A DNA stretch of 64,000 bases, from positions 163,296 to 227,295 of the forward strand of contig CACBWM010000001.1 in the NCBI GenBank assembly GCA_902542975.1, written 5' to 3'. This DNA comes from an uncultured Pelagibacteraceae bacterium (GTDB lineage: Bacteria; Pseudomonadota; Alphaproteobacteria; Pelagibacterales; Pelagibacteraceae). A program made the translations under genes and the position numbers. The stretch's first letter is position 1. Every line of letters begins with the position of its first letter. This document shows, one piece after another, positions 18,691 through 28,325 of the stretch. The notes under the pieces were generated by a model. That model was not told where the DNA came from and did not search any database. It saw only the letters and a program-made list of their open reading frames with translations.

Positions 18691-19367
18691 TGGATATTGA
18701 ATTAATGATTAATAGTTTTCCTAAGTTGTTAAATGCAACTTTGATTACTCTTAAACTATTATCTGTATCTCTAATTCTTGGTCTTTTTATTGGATTAGGT
18801 TTTGCAATCTTGAGAATGAATAATAATAAGTTGATTAATAAATTTGCTTACGGATACTCATATATTTTTAGAGGAACACCTCTATTGGTACAAATCTTCA
18901 TAATATATTTTGGATTAGGTCAAATTGAATACTTAAGAACAACATTTTTGTGGGTAGTTTTAAAAGAACCATACTGGTGTGCGATAATCGCATTTTCATT
19001 AAATACTGGGGCTTATACTTCAGAAATATTGAGATCAGCTTTTCAAACTATAAAACCAGGATATTTAGAAGCTGGAAGAAGCCTGGGGATACCTTCAAAA
19101 ATTATTTTTACAAAAATACAAATTCCTATAGCAATAAAACAATCTTTACCTGCTTATGGTAATGAAATTATTTTAATGCTTAAAGGTACATCTTTAGCAA
19201 GCACAGTCACACTTATGGACTTAACTGGTGTTGCTAAATATATAATTTCAACAACGTTTAAGCCAGTAGAAGTATTTATTGTGGCAGGAGGTATTTATTT
19301 GTTTATGACTTTTATAATTCATAATGTTATTAGATATTTAGAAAAAAAATATGGATTTCAAACATGA
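18690..19367 (+). CDS. Polar amino acid ABC transporter permease (HisM-like)
   Basis: FRGTPLLVQIFIIYFGLGQ, LNTGAYTSEILRSAFQTIKPGYLEAGRSLG. Confidence 0.9.
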   Translation: MDIELMINSFPKLLNATLITLKLLSVSLILGLFIGLGFAILRMNNNKLINKFAYGYSYIFRGTPLLVQIFIIYFGLGQIEYLRTTFLWVVLKEPYWCAIIAFSLNTGAYTSEILRSAFQTIKPGYLEAGRSLGIPSKIIFTKIQIPIAIKQSLPAYGNEIILMLKGTSLASTVTLMDLTGVAKYIISTTFKPVEVFIVAGGIYLFMTFIIHNVIRYLEKKYGFQT

Positions 19368-20149
19368 AAATAGCTTGCATACAATTATCTAGTGGAGAAA
19401 ATTATGAAAATAATTTTAGAGATATTGTTAAATATGTAAATCAAGCTATAAAAAATAAATCTGATTTAATTATTACTCCTGAAACTTCGTCTTTGATGTC
19501 TAGTAGTAGAGAAACACTTTTTAAATATTCATTTGAAATGAATAAAGATCCAATTTTGATGAAAATTAGAGAAGTTTCAAAAAAATATAAGAAATGGATT
19601 TTACTCGGATCAATTTGCGTTAAGGTTAAAAATAAACTTAGAAATAGATCTATTCTTGTTGGACCGAATGGAAAAATTGTTAAATATTATGACAAAATTA
19701 ACATGTTTGATGTTAAAATTCCGAATAAAGAGCAACATAAAGAAAGCAAAACTTTTAAAGCAGGAAATAAATTAGTCACGGCTAATTTACCTTGGGGTAA
19801 AATAGGTTTTACAATCTGTTTTGATCTAAGATTCCCAGAACTTTACAGAAATTTATCAAAAAAAAATTTGAGTTTTATTGCTGTTCCTTCAGCTTTCACA
19901 AAGTTTACTGGACAAAAACATTGGTTAACACTTTTAAGAGCAAGAGCGATTGAAAATTTTTGTTATATATTTGCACCAGCTCAAACTGGTAGAAATACAC
20001 CTAAAAGAGAAACATTTGGTCATACGGCTATTATTTCACCAGATGGAAAAATATTAGCTCTAAAAAAATTAGGGAAGGGAGTGATATATTCAAAAATTAA
20101 TCCTAAGCTTTCCATGGATTTAAGAAAAATAATACCAAGTTTAATTTAA
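19364..20149 (+). CDS. Carbon-nitrogen hydrolase (nitrilase superfamily)
   Basis: Catalytic triad context: LIITPETSS (E), YDKINMFD (K), GFTICFDLRFPELYR (C). Confidence 0.92.
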   Translation: MKIACIQLSSGENYENNFRDIVKYVNQAIKNKSDLIITPETSSLMSSSRETLFKYSFEMNKDPILMKIREVSKKYKKWILLGSICVKVKNKLRNRSILVGPNGKIVKYYDKINMFDVKIPNKEQHKESKTFKAGNKLVTANLPWGKIGFTICFDLRFPELYRNLSKKNLSFIAVPSAFTKFTGQKHWLTLLRARAIENFCYIFAPAQTGRNTPKRETFGHTAIISPDGKILALKKLGKGVIYSKINPKLSMDLRKIIPSLI

Positions 20150-21594
20150 TTTCTACTATCCACAATCAAAGTATCTTTAGATCCACCACCTTGAGAACTA
20201 TTAACTATTGTACTACCTTTTTTTAGAGCAACTCTAGTTAATCCACCAGTTGTAACATAAGTCGATTTACCTGTTAAAATAAAAGGTCTTAAATCTAAAT
20301 GTCTTGGTTCAATGTTATCAGGTGTGATTGTGGGAACAGTAGAAAGAATTTCTAATGGTTGTGCAATATAATTCCTTGGATTTTTTTTGATATTTTTTAT
20401 CATTTCTTCTTTTTCTGCTTTAGAGGCTTTTGGACCAATCATAATTCCGTAGCCACCTGATGCATTTGACGGTTTAACTACATATTTTGAGATATTATCT
20501 ATAACGTGTTCTCTATTTTTTTTATCTCCACAAAGAAGAGTTTCAACTTGATCAATAATTGGTTGTTCTCCTAGATAGTAAATTATCATTTTATTAACAT
20601 AAGAATAAACTGCTTTATCATCTGCAACTCCCGTTCCCAAAGCATTTATTATTCCAACATTTCCTTTTCTCCAACATTTGAAAACACCAGGCACACCTAA
20701 TAAGGATCCCTTGAAAAAAACTTTTGGATCCATAAAATTATCATCTATTCGTCTATAAATACAATCTACCTTCAAAGGGCCTTTAACAGTTTTCATGTAA
20801 ACATGATCGTTTTCAACAAATAAATCTTTACCCTCCACCAATGCTATTCCCATTTGTTCAGCAAGAAAAGAGTGTTCAAAATAAGCAGAATTATAAATAC
20901 CAGGTGTTAATAAAACCATGTGTGGGTTATTAGTCTTCTTTGGAATACACTCTGTCATACAATTGTATAATTTATTTGCATATTGATGAACTGAGGAAAC
21001 CTTATATCTTGTAAATAGTTCTGGAAAAATATCTCTCATAACCATTCTATTTTCCAGCATATATGAAACTCCAGAAGGAACTCTTAAGTTATCTTCAAGA
21101 ACTAAAAAATCCCCTTCAATATTTTTAATAAGATCAATCCCAGATATATTTGACCATGCTTTGTGTTTTGGTGAGAAACCTTCACACTCTTTTAAATACA
21201 ATGGAGAATTAAAAATTAGTTCTTTAGGTATTACTTTGTCTTTAAATATTTTTTTTGCATTGTAAACGTCGTCGATAAATAAATTTAGTGCCTTAACTCT
21301 TTGTGCAAGTCCTTTTGCAACCTTTAACCATTGACTTTTTGGTATAATTCTAGGAATGATGTCTAAAGGCCATTTTTTCTCTTCAGCTCTATTGTTTGCA
21401 GCATAAACTCTAAAATTTATTCCTCTAGCGCTTATTGTACTTTGACAATTTTTTTCTATTTCTTGTAATTTTTTTTTTCCGTATTTTTCAAGTATACCTG
21501 CAATGATCTTAGCATGACTTCTCAACTTCTTCTCTTTACTGATATATCCATCAAAAGTTGATTTAGAATCGTAATTTTTCCAAAAATCAGACAT
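20146..21594 (-). CDS. Circularly permuted ATP-grasp family protein (DUF404/DUF407 type)
   Basis: ISARGINFRVYAANN, WPLDIIPRIIPKSQWLKVAKGLAQR, FLVLEDNLRVPSGVSYMLENR, LDLRPFILTG, GGLTRVALKKGSTIVNSSQGGGSKDT. Confidence 0.92.
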   Translation of the reverse strand: MSDFWKNYDSKSTFDGYISKEKKLRSHAKIIAGILEKYGKKKLQEIEKNCQSTISARGINFRVYAANNRAEEKKWPLDIIPRIIPKSQWLKVAKGLAQRVKALNLFIDDVYNAKKIFKDKVIPKELIFNSPLYLKECEGFSPKHKAWSNISGIDLIKNIEGDFLVLEDNLRVPSGVSYMLENRMVMRDIFPELFTRYKVSSVHQYANKLYNCMTECIPKKTNNPHMVLLTPGIYNSAYFEHSFLAEQMGIALVEGKDLFVENDHVYMKTVKGPLKVDCIYRRIDDNFMDPKVFFKGSLLGVPGVFKCWRKGNVGIINALGTGVADDKAVYSYVNKMIIYYLGEQPIIDQVETLLCGDKKNREHVIDNISKYVVKPSNASGGYGIMIGPKASKAEKEEMIKNIKKNPRNYIAQPLEILSTVPTITPDNIEPRHLDLRPFILTGKSTYVTTGGLTRVALKKGSTIVNSSQGGGSKDTLIVDSRN

Positions 21595-21709
21595 ATTAAC
21601 TTAATTTTTTTACATAAGAGTTAAATAAGCAAATGATTAAATTCGATATCTGATATGAAATAAATGGGTTTTATTGTAATCACATATAATTTAAATAGTT
21701 AACTTTTAT

Positions 21710-22432
21710 ATGACTTATTGTATTGGAATTAAAACAGAGACGGGACTAGTTTTTGCATCAGACTCCAGAACAAATGCAGGATTGGACAATGTAAATATAT
21801 ATTCTAAAATGCTTACACACGATGTTGGAGATAGAACAATAGTAATTGTTACATCAGGAAATCTTGGAACTTCTCAAGCAGTTTATAATTCAATAAAAAA
21901 AGATTTAAAAAGTGAAACAGGTATTATGAATTTAAATACCTGTAGTGATTTTGAACAAATTGCATCCTATATTGGCTCTTTAAATATTGAACATTCATCT
22001 CCTCAAGGAATTAATACTGATAGCGTTTTATTAGGTTCAACTTTTATTGTCGGTGGTCAAATAAAAGATCAGCCTCCTGAATTATACTTAGTTTACCCTC
22101 AGGGTAATTATATTCGTCCAGCAGATAGCAAACCGTATTTAGTTATAGGTGAAGTAAAATATGGAAAACCTATTTTAGATAGAGTGATTACCCCAAAAGT
22201 CTCAATTGGAGATGCATCAAGGTGTGCACTGATATCAATGGATTCTACATTAAAAAGTGATTTAACTGTTGGTCCACCAATAGACTTTGCTGTGATAAAA
22301 AAAGATGAAATCAAAATAGCATCACTTAAATGTCTAAATATGAATGATCCTGAATTTTCAAAAGTTTGTAATCAATGGTCACAAGGTATTTTCAAGATAT
22401 TTGACTCTTTTCAAAGGTTTGACTGGGAATAA
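21710..22432 (+). CDS. Anbu-type proteasome-related peptidase
   Basis: N-terminal MTYCIGIKTETGLVFASDSRTNAGLDNV, VIVTSGNLGTSQAV, IGEVKYGKPILDRVI, ISMDSTLKSDLTVGPPIDF. Confidence 0.92.
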   Translation: MTYCIGIKTETGLVFASDSRTNAGLDNVNIYSKMLTHDVGDRTIVIVTSGNLGTSQAVYNSIKKDLKSETGIMNLNTCSDFEQIASYIGSLNIEHSSPQGINTDSVLLGSTFIVGGQIKDQPPELYLVYPQGNYIRPADSKPYLVIGEVKYGKPILDRVITPKVSIGDASRCALISMDSTLKSDLTVGPPIDFAVIKKDEIKIASLKCLNMNDPEFSKVCNQWSQGIFKIFDSFQRFDWE

Positions 22433-22434
22433 AA

Positions 22435-22824
22435 CTAATATTTGGTGTATTCTTTAATTTCTTTAATTTTAGAGCCAGTTTTATTATTTATTTCTAATTT
22501 TAATTTTGCTCTTTCATCATTAAGGAAGTGAACATCTCTTGATAATTTAATAAATTTTTCACCAAAATCAGAATTTTTTTCGCAAAGCCTTTTGTCATCT
22601 TCTATTACCCAAAGCTTTGAATTAATTTCTTTTAGTGAGTTATATAAATTTTCAATTTCACTGTAATTTTTAATATTTGTATTTAATTGATCTTTTAATA
22701 TTTTATATTCATTTTTTATAAAGTTTAGTTTCTCAGGATCTTTAATTTTTTCAGATTTAATTTCTAAAATTGAAATTTTATCCAGCAATTCTCCAACTGA
22801 TACTTCTACTAAAATTTTATTCAT
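22435..22824 (-). CDS. DUF6165-like protein
   Basis: MNKILVEVSVGELLDKISILEIKSEKIKD, coiled-coil-rich; placed beside a GT9 glycosyltransferase. Confidence 0.65.
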   Translation of the reverse strand: MNKILVEVSVGELLDKISILEIKSEKIKDPEKLNFIKNEYKILKDQLNTNIKNYSEIENLYNSLKEINSKLWVIEDDKRLCEKNSDFGEKFIKLSRDVHFLNDERAKLKLEINNKTGSKIKEIKEYTKY

Positions 22825-22856
22825 ATAAATTGATATTATGTTAAGTTGTTAAAAAT

Positions 22857-23798
22857 ATGTCTAATATACTTATTATAAAACATGGATCTTTAGGTGATAT
22901 AGCGCAAGCAAGTGGTGCAATTCAAGATATATCTGATAATCATCCAAATGATGATCTTTATATACTATCAACCAAACCTTATTATGATTTATTAAAAAAA
23001 AATCCAAATATAACTGATGTTATTTTAGATAAAAGACTCTCTAGGTTTAACTTAATTTATTTATATTTATTAATGAGAAAGATAAAAAAATATAAATTTA
23101 TTAAAGTTTACGATCTTCAAAATTCCAAAAGAACTAGTTTTTATAAAAATGTTCTATTTCCAAAAGCAACATCAGAAATTTGGTCATCAACAGAAACAAC
23201 ACTTCCTGAAGGAACTAGTAAGATTGATTTTGACAAAGACACTGTACTAAACCGCTTTGAACATCAATTAAATGTTTCTGGAATTAAAACCAATCACGTA
23301 ACAAAACCAGACTTTTCTTGGAGCTGTGAGGATATTTCAGAAATCAAAAAAAAATATAATTTAAATAAATATTTAATCTTATTTCCTTTTTCATCATCTC
23401 ATTTAACTATAAAAAGATGGCCATATTACAACGAATTGATAAAAAAAATTAAATCTTCTTTTAGAGATGAAATCCAAATATTAATTGCTCCAGGTCCAAA
23501 TGAAATCAAATTAGCCAATGATATTGAAGCTAATATTATTTTAGATAATGATAAAGCTCTAAATATTTCACAACTTTCATCATTAATTAAAGATAGTTAT
23601 TTTGTTATATCTAATGATACAGGCCCAGCACATATGGCGGCACATTTAAATGTAAAAGGATTGGTTTTATTTGGATCACATACTACAGCTAAAAAAGTTA
23701 GTATAGAGCGAGAACATTTTAAAGCAATTCAAGTTTCAGATTTAACCAAACTTTCAGCAGATAAAGTATTTCAAAGAATGCAAGAAGCAATTAATTAG
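22857..23798 (+). CDS. Glycosyltransferase family 9 (LPS heptosyltransferase-like)
   Basis: ILIIKHGSLGDIAQASGAIQDI, LFPFSSSHLTIKRWP, VISNDTGPAHMAAHLN. Confidence 0.9.
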   Translation: MSNILIIKHGSLGDIAQASGAIQDISDNHPNDDLYILSTKPYYDLLKKNPNITDVILDKRLSRFNLIYLYLLMRKIKKYKFIKVYDLQNSKRTSFYKNVLFPKATSEIWSSTETTLPEGTSKIDFDKDTVLNRFEHQLNVSGIKTNHVTKPDFSWSCEDISEIKKKYNLNKYLILFPFSSSHLTIKRWPYYNELIKKIKSSFRDEIQILIAPGPNEIKLANDIEANIILDNDKALNISQLSSLIKDSYFVISNDTGPAHMAAHLNVKGLVLFGSHTTAKKVSIEREHFKAIQVSDLTKLSADKVFQRMQEAIN

Positions 23799-24870
23799 TT
23801 TTTCTAAATTTTGATAATAAAAAAGGCAAAAATAAAACTATTATGAAAATTCTTAAAAAATGATGGTAGCTCACAAATATTGGATCTATGTTATAAGCAA
23901 CACTAATAACAACCATTTCATGAATTCCTCCAGGTGCAAAACTTAAAAAAGTTGGTATAAATTCAAATCCTATATAAGTGAGCAAATAAGCAGTTATCAT
24001 TGCAACAATTACCAAAATTGAACTAACTATTATTCCATGAAATATAAAAAATAATAATTCTTTAATTTTTAATCCGTTTAATCTGGTACCTAAAGCGGTG
24101 CCTAGAAATATAAATGCAATATTTATAAATGCATCTGGAAATCTGGCATTAATTATTTCAAAAGTATAAAAAGCACCAGATAAAGCCATTGCACCAACTA
24201 AAGTAGGTGATGGAATTTTATAATTTTTTAAGATGTTTGCAAAAATGAAACAAATTATTAACAGAAATAATATTTCTAAAAAATATCTTTCGTTATAGAT
24301 ATTTTCATAGTTATAACCTGTCATTTCCGAGAAGCCTAAATTATTAATAAAAAAAATAGGCACAAAACTCACAATAAATATCACTCTTGTAGCCTGAGGG
24401 ATCAAAACACCCTTATCGTTTTTTGATTTACCAAATTCTAATAATGCTGCAGATATTGGAACAAATGCGCCCGGGAGAGCTGCTAAAACTGAAATGAATT
24501 TACTAAATTTACAAACTTTAAAAAAATAATAACCAGCAAGAATAGTACTGACTATTGTGCAGATTAACATCGCTAATGACGAAAAAATCCATAGATGAAT
24601 TTTATACAATAATGTTACATTTAAAGTTCCACCAAGAATTATACCAACAATTAAAAATATAGGATTTAATAATTTAGTTGGAAAAACTATTTTAAAGTTT
24701 GTAAATGCAAAACATAAATTTAAACCTAGAGATCCTAATAACCAGGGCAAAGGTAGATTAATTAAAGTACCTAAGTATCCACCAACAAGTCCTATAAATA
24801 GAGCTTTATAACTACCTACTAAAGCTAAAATATATTCCTTTATGTTTTTGGAAAAATTATATTTGAGCAT
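23791..24870 (-). CDS. AbrB-family membrane protein (ammonia monooxygenase-like putative regulator/transporter)
   Basis: GGYLGTLINLPLPWLLGSL, LPGAFVPISAALLEFG, FLSFAPGGIHEMVVISVAYNIDPIFVSYHHFLRI. Confidence 0.85.
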   Translation of the reverse strand: MLKYNFSKNIKEYILALVGSYKALFIGLVGGYLGTLINLPLPWLLGSLGLNLCFAFTNFKIVFPTKLLNPIFLIVGIILGGTLNVTLLYKIHLWIFSSLAMLICTIVSTILAGYYFFKVCKFSKFISVLAALPGAFVPISAALLEFGKSKNDKGVLIPQATRVIFIVSFVPIFFINNLGFSEMTGYNYENIYNERYFLEILFLLIICFIFANILKNYKIPSPTLVGAMALSGAFYTFEIINARFPDAFINIAFIFLGTALGTRLNGLKIKELLFFIFHGIIVSSILVIVAMITAYLLTYIGFEFIPTFLSFAPGGIHEMVVISVAYNIDPIFVSYHHFLRIFIIVLFLPFLLSKFRKTN

Positions 24871-24931
24871 TGACTAAAATTTATAACTTATGTTTAATGA
24901 TGGTTTCATAAATATAATAAGAGAGGAAATA

Positions 24932-25906
24932 ATGAAACTAATTAAAACTTTTATTTCAGTTTTATTCTCTGCTTTCCTTCTATTTTCATCAACAAGTTCA
25001 TTTGCAGTTGAAAAATTACATTTTTTAATTGGCGGTGGTGCTGGTGGTGGTTGGGATGGAACTGCTAGAGGTACTGGAGAAGCATTAACAAAAGCTGGTT
25101 TTTTGAAAAGTGCATCATTTGAAAACATGTCAGGTGGTGGAGGTGGTAAGGCTTTGGCTTACCTAATCAATAACGCTCCGAAAGATACAGTTTTAGTTCA
25201 GTCAACACCATTGGTGTTAAGATCTATTACAAGACACAAAGGTTATGTAAAAGGTACTGGCACTTTATCTTATAAAGATGTTAAACCAATTGCAGGTGTA
25301 ATTGGAGATTATGGTGCAATAGTTGTTGCAAAAAATTCACCTATCAAAAATTTCAAAGATGCAGTTGATCAATATCAAAAAGATCCAAAGTCAATTAAAA
25401 TGGCTGGAGGATCTGTAAGAGGAAGCATGGACCACTTAATTGGTGCGTTAGCTTTCCAAGCAGCTGGAGCAAATCCAAACGATGTGATCTATGTTCCATA
25501 TGATGCTGGTGGAAAAGCGCTTGCTGGACTTTTATCTGGAGAAACTCAAATACTTTCAACAGGCTTAGGTGAAGTAATGGGTGCTAGAGATCAAGTAAGA
25601 ATAATTGGTATCACAGCTCCTGAAAGAGTAGGTGATGCACCAGAAGCTCCAACATTAAAAGAGCAAGGATATGATGTTCAGTTTGTTAACTGGAGAGGTT
25701 TCTTCGCACCAAAAAGCATGAGTATGAGTGACTATAACAAAATCTCTAAAATGCTTGGTGATGTTCAAAAGACACCAGAGTGGGAAGCTGTTAGAAAAAG
25801 AAATGCATGGGTAAATATTTATAACCCTGGTTCTAAATTTGATGCGTTCTTAGAAAAACAAACAGTTGAAATGACAGCTCTGATGAAAAAACTTGGAGTA
25901 ATATAA
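24932..25906 (+). CDS. Tripartite tricarboxylate transporter substrate-binding protein (TctC)
   Basis: Signal peptide from the internal ATG at 24932 with upstream gagagg; FLIGGGAGGGWDGTARGTGEAL, GGSVRGSMDHLIGALAFQAAG. Confidence 0.92.
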   Translation: MKLIKTFISVLFSAFLLFSSTSSFAVEKLHFLIGGGAGGGWDGTARGTGEALTKAGFLKSASFENMSGGGGGKALAYLINNAPKDTVLVQSTPLVLRSITRHKGYVKGTGTLSYKDVKPIAGVIGDYGAIVVAKNSPIKNFKDAVDQYQKDPKSIKMAGGSVRGSMDHLIGALAFQAAGANPNDVIYVPYDAGGKALAGLLSGETQILSTGLGEVMGARDQVRIIGITAPERVGDAPEAPTLKEQGYDVQFVNWRGFFAPKSMSMSDYNKISKMLGDVQKTPEWEAVRKRNAWVNIYNPGSKFDAFLEKQTVEMTALMKKLGVI

Positions 25907-25930
25907 TCTTTATAGATTATTAAAGAATGT

Positions 25931-25977
25931 AAAGCAGTGAGAATAAGTCCTACAAAATTTATCTCACTGCTTTTTTT
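25931..25977 (+). terminator. Terminator-like hairpin overlapping the 5' end of tctB coding sequence
   Basis: AAAGCAGTGAGA (25931-25942) / TCTCACTGCTTT (25962-25973), 12-bp perfect stem, 19-nt loop, immediately followed by TTTT. Confidence 0.75.
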
Positions 25978-26407
25978 AGTTTTATCAGTATTTTATCTAT
26001 ACACTGCATACAACATTCAAGTATTTGCATTTGATGAAAACGCACCATTCAATGCTAGGACTTTCCCAATATATTTAGGTTGGGCAGGAATAATTTTATC
26101 GAGTTTAAAAATAATTTTACCTGAAAAACTTACTACAGAGGTAAACCATAAACACTTAGATTACAAAAGTATAATTTATCTTATAATTATCTCACTAATA
26201 TATGCTGCTGTAATATTAAAAATTGGATATTTTATATCAACTTCTTTATTTCTTTTTGCATCTTACTATTTCTTAGGTGAAAGAAGATGGGGACTGATGT
26301 TTATTTTATCTTTCCCATTTGTTGCTGCATTTATGTATTTGTTACACGGATTATTAAACATTTATCTTCGTGATCCGTTTTTAAAATACATTGGAGTTAT
26401 GGGATGA
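25937..26407 (+). CDS. Tripartite tricarboxylate transporter small membrane subunit (TctB)
   Basis: GTG start; 4-TM protein between TctC and TctA genes. Confidence 0.85.
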   Translation: MRISPTKFISLLFLVLSVFYLYTAYNIQVFAFDENAPFNARTFPIYLGWAGIILSSLKIILPEKLTTEVNHKHLDYKSIIYLIIISLIYAAVILKIGYFISTSLFLFASYYFLGERRWGLMFILSFPFVAAFMYLLHGLLNIYLRDPFLKYIGVMG

Positions 26408-27903
26408 TCGAAGGAATACTTATCGGATTATCAACTGCTTTATCTCTAACAAATATTTTAATGGTGATGGTTGGATGTTTTGCAGGAACAATAATTGGAA
26501 TGTTGCCTGGACTTGGACCAATGACTGCAATTGCATTAATGATACCAATTACCTACGGCTTTGATCCATCAACAGGTTTAATTTTAATGGCAGGAGTTTA
26601 CTATGGTGCAGTATTTGGAGGATCTACATCTTCAATTTTGTTAAATGCTCCTGGAATACCAGGAACTGTTGCTACTGCTTTTGATGGTTATCCAATGGCA
26701 CAACAAGGTAAAGCTGGTAAAGCTTTAGCAATCGCCGCTTATAGTTCATTCGCAGGTGGAACAATTTCTGCAATATTTTTATTAGTTGCAGCCCCTAGTT
26801 TGTCAAAAGTAAGTTTAGCTTTTAGATCACCTGATTATTTTGCATTAATGATCTTAGGTTTAACCGCAATTTCTGCATTTTCGTCAAAAGGACAGTTTTT
26901 AAAGGCAATGATGATGGTTGTTTTAGGATTAATGCTAGCAACAGTTGGTCAAGACTCATTGTCAGATATCACAAGATTCACATTTAACAATATGAACTTA
27001 ACTGATGGAATAAGCTTTGTATTAATTGTAATGGCAACATTTGCAATGAGTGAAGCTCTAACGATTATTTTTAGAGGAAAAGATCCAAACAGAGCTGCAA
27101 AACAAATTTCATTAACAGAATTAGGCTCAATTAAAGTAAATAAAGAGGAAACAATTAAAATGGCTAAAACAATACCTAGGTCATCTATACTTGGTTTCTT
27201 AATTGGTGTTTTACCTGGCGCAGGAGCAACAATTGCATCTTTCTTAGCATATGGAATGGAGAGAAATTATGTAAACGAAGAAGAAAAACAAAAATTTGGA
27301 AAAGGTAGCGTTCATGGTTTATCAGCACCAGAAACTGCAAACAATGCAGCTTGCTCTGGTTCATTTGTTCCATTACTAACATTAGGAATTCCTGGAAGTG
27401 GTACAACTGCTGTAATGCTTGGAGCTCTTTTAGGTTTTGGTATTCAGCCAGGACCAAGACTTTATCAAACTAACCCTGAAATTTTTTGGTCGGTTATTAT
27501 GTCAATGTACATTGGTATGGTAGTGCTTTTAATTTTAAATTTACCTTTAATTCCTTATATCGCTAGAATTTTAGCAGTACCGAGAAATTACTTAATTCCT
27601 TTAATTTTATTTTTTTCAGTAACAGGAATATATTTAATGTCATTTAACAATTTTGATATTTTTTTAATGATAGGTATTGCAGTGGTTGCAACTTTTTTAA
27701 GGCTCTATGATTTCCCCATGCCACCTTTAATATTGGCTTTCGTACTCGGGGGGCTAATGGAGGAAACATTGAGAAGATCACTATTAATAAGTGATGGATC
27801 ACCTAATTTTTTATGGGATAGACCAATAACTCTAATAATATTATTGATCACAATAACAATTGTTGGTTGGCAAATTTTTTCAACTTTTAGAAAAAAAAAT
27901 TAA
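26404..27903 (+). CDS. Tripartite tricarboxylate transporter large membrane subunit (TctA)
   Basis: GTIIGMLPGLGPMTAIALMIP, YYGAVFGGSTSSILLNAPGIPGTVATAFDGYPMAQQGKAGKAL, APETANNAACSGSFVPLLTLGIPGSGTTAVMLGAL. Confidence 0.95.
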   Translation: MIEGILIGLSTALSLTNILMVMVGCFAGTIIGMLPGLGPMTAIALMIPITYGFDPSTGLILMAGVYYGAVFGGSTSSILLNAPGIPGTVATAFDGYPMAQQGKAGKALAIAAYSSFAGGTISAIFLLVAAPSLSKVSLAFRSPDYFALMILGLTAISAFSSKGQFLKAMMMVVLGLMLATVGQDSLSDITRFTFNNMNLTDGISFVLIVMATFAMSEALTIIFRGKDPNRAAKQISLTELGSIKVNKEETIKMAKTIPRSSILGFLIGVLPGAGATIASFLAYGMERNYVNEEEKQKFGKGSVHGLSAPETANNAACSGSFVPLLTLGIPGSGTTAVMLGALLGFGIQPGPRLYQTNPEIFWSVIMSMYIGMVVLLILNLPLIPYIARILAVPRNYLIPLILFFSVTGIYLMSFNNFDIFLMIGIAVVATFLRLYDFPMPPLILAFVLGGLMEETLRRSLLISDGSPNFLWDRPITLIILLITITIVGWQIFSTFRKKN

Positions 27904-28316
27904 ATATAAATTTTATCAGCTAGACCGTAGCAAAGAATTCCACTTAGTACTGTTAAAATTCCCGATGCTATAACACCTTCACTATTTGTTTTTTCGTTAT
28001 GTCCAAGCTTATTGACATAAATTGTATATATTCCAATAAGGAAATATAAAACGTTTTGTGCAAAAATTAGTGTAAAGAAACCCCATGTTCCTGCTAAACC
28101 ATCCTCTTTGATTAACATTATGTAAAGTGCTACTAAAATTGATGCAATAAACGGTGCCCCAAAAAATCTAACCATCACTGCTGCAGAATGATCTATATTG
28201 TATTGATCTAAAAATGATTTTGTTGCTACAACTGTTCTAAAAGCATAAACGGCGTAAACGATAAAATGAACAGTAAAAATACTTAAATAAATTATTCCAT
28301 TAAATTTATCTAGCAT
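27900..28316 (-). CDS. Four-TM membrane protein of unknown function
   Basis: Hydrophobic ORF in a consistent gene slot; its TAA stop shares TTAA with the tctA stop. Confidence 0.65.
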   Translation of the reverse strand: MLDKFNGIIYLSIFTVHFIVYAVYAFRTVVATKSFLDQYNIDHSAAVMVRFFGAPFIASILVALYIMLIKEDGLAGTWGFFTLIFAQNVLYFLIGIYTIYVNKLGHNEKTNSEGVIASGILTVLSGILCYGLADKIYI

Positions 28317-28325
28317 GCTTTAACT

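Noticed and set aside
18950-19162. Same-strand alternative-frame ORF within the HisM-like permease
   Set aside because: Out-of-frame with a clearly conserved permease and has no independent support; likewise 35040-35228(+) within rpoZ and 50240-50440(+) within tctA.
24890-24931. Upstream start of the first TctC
   Set aside because: The internal ATG at 24932 has a ribosome-binding site and begins a clean signal peptide.
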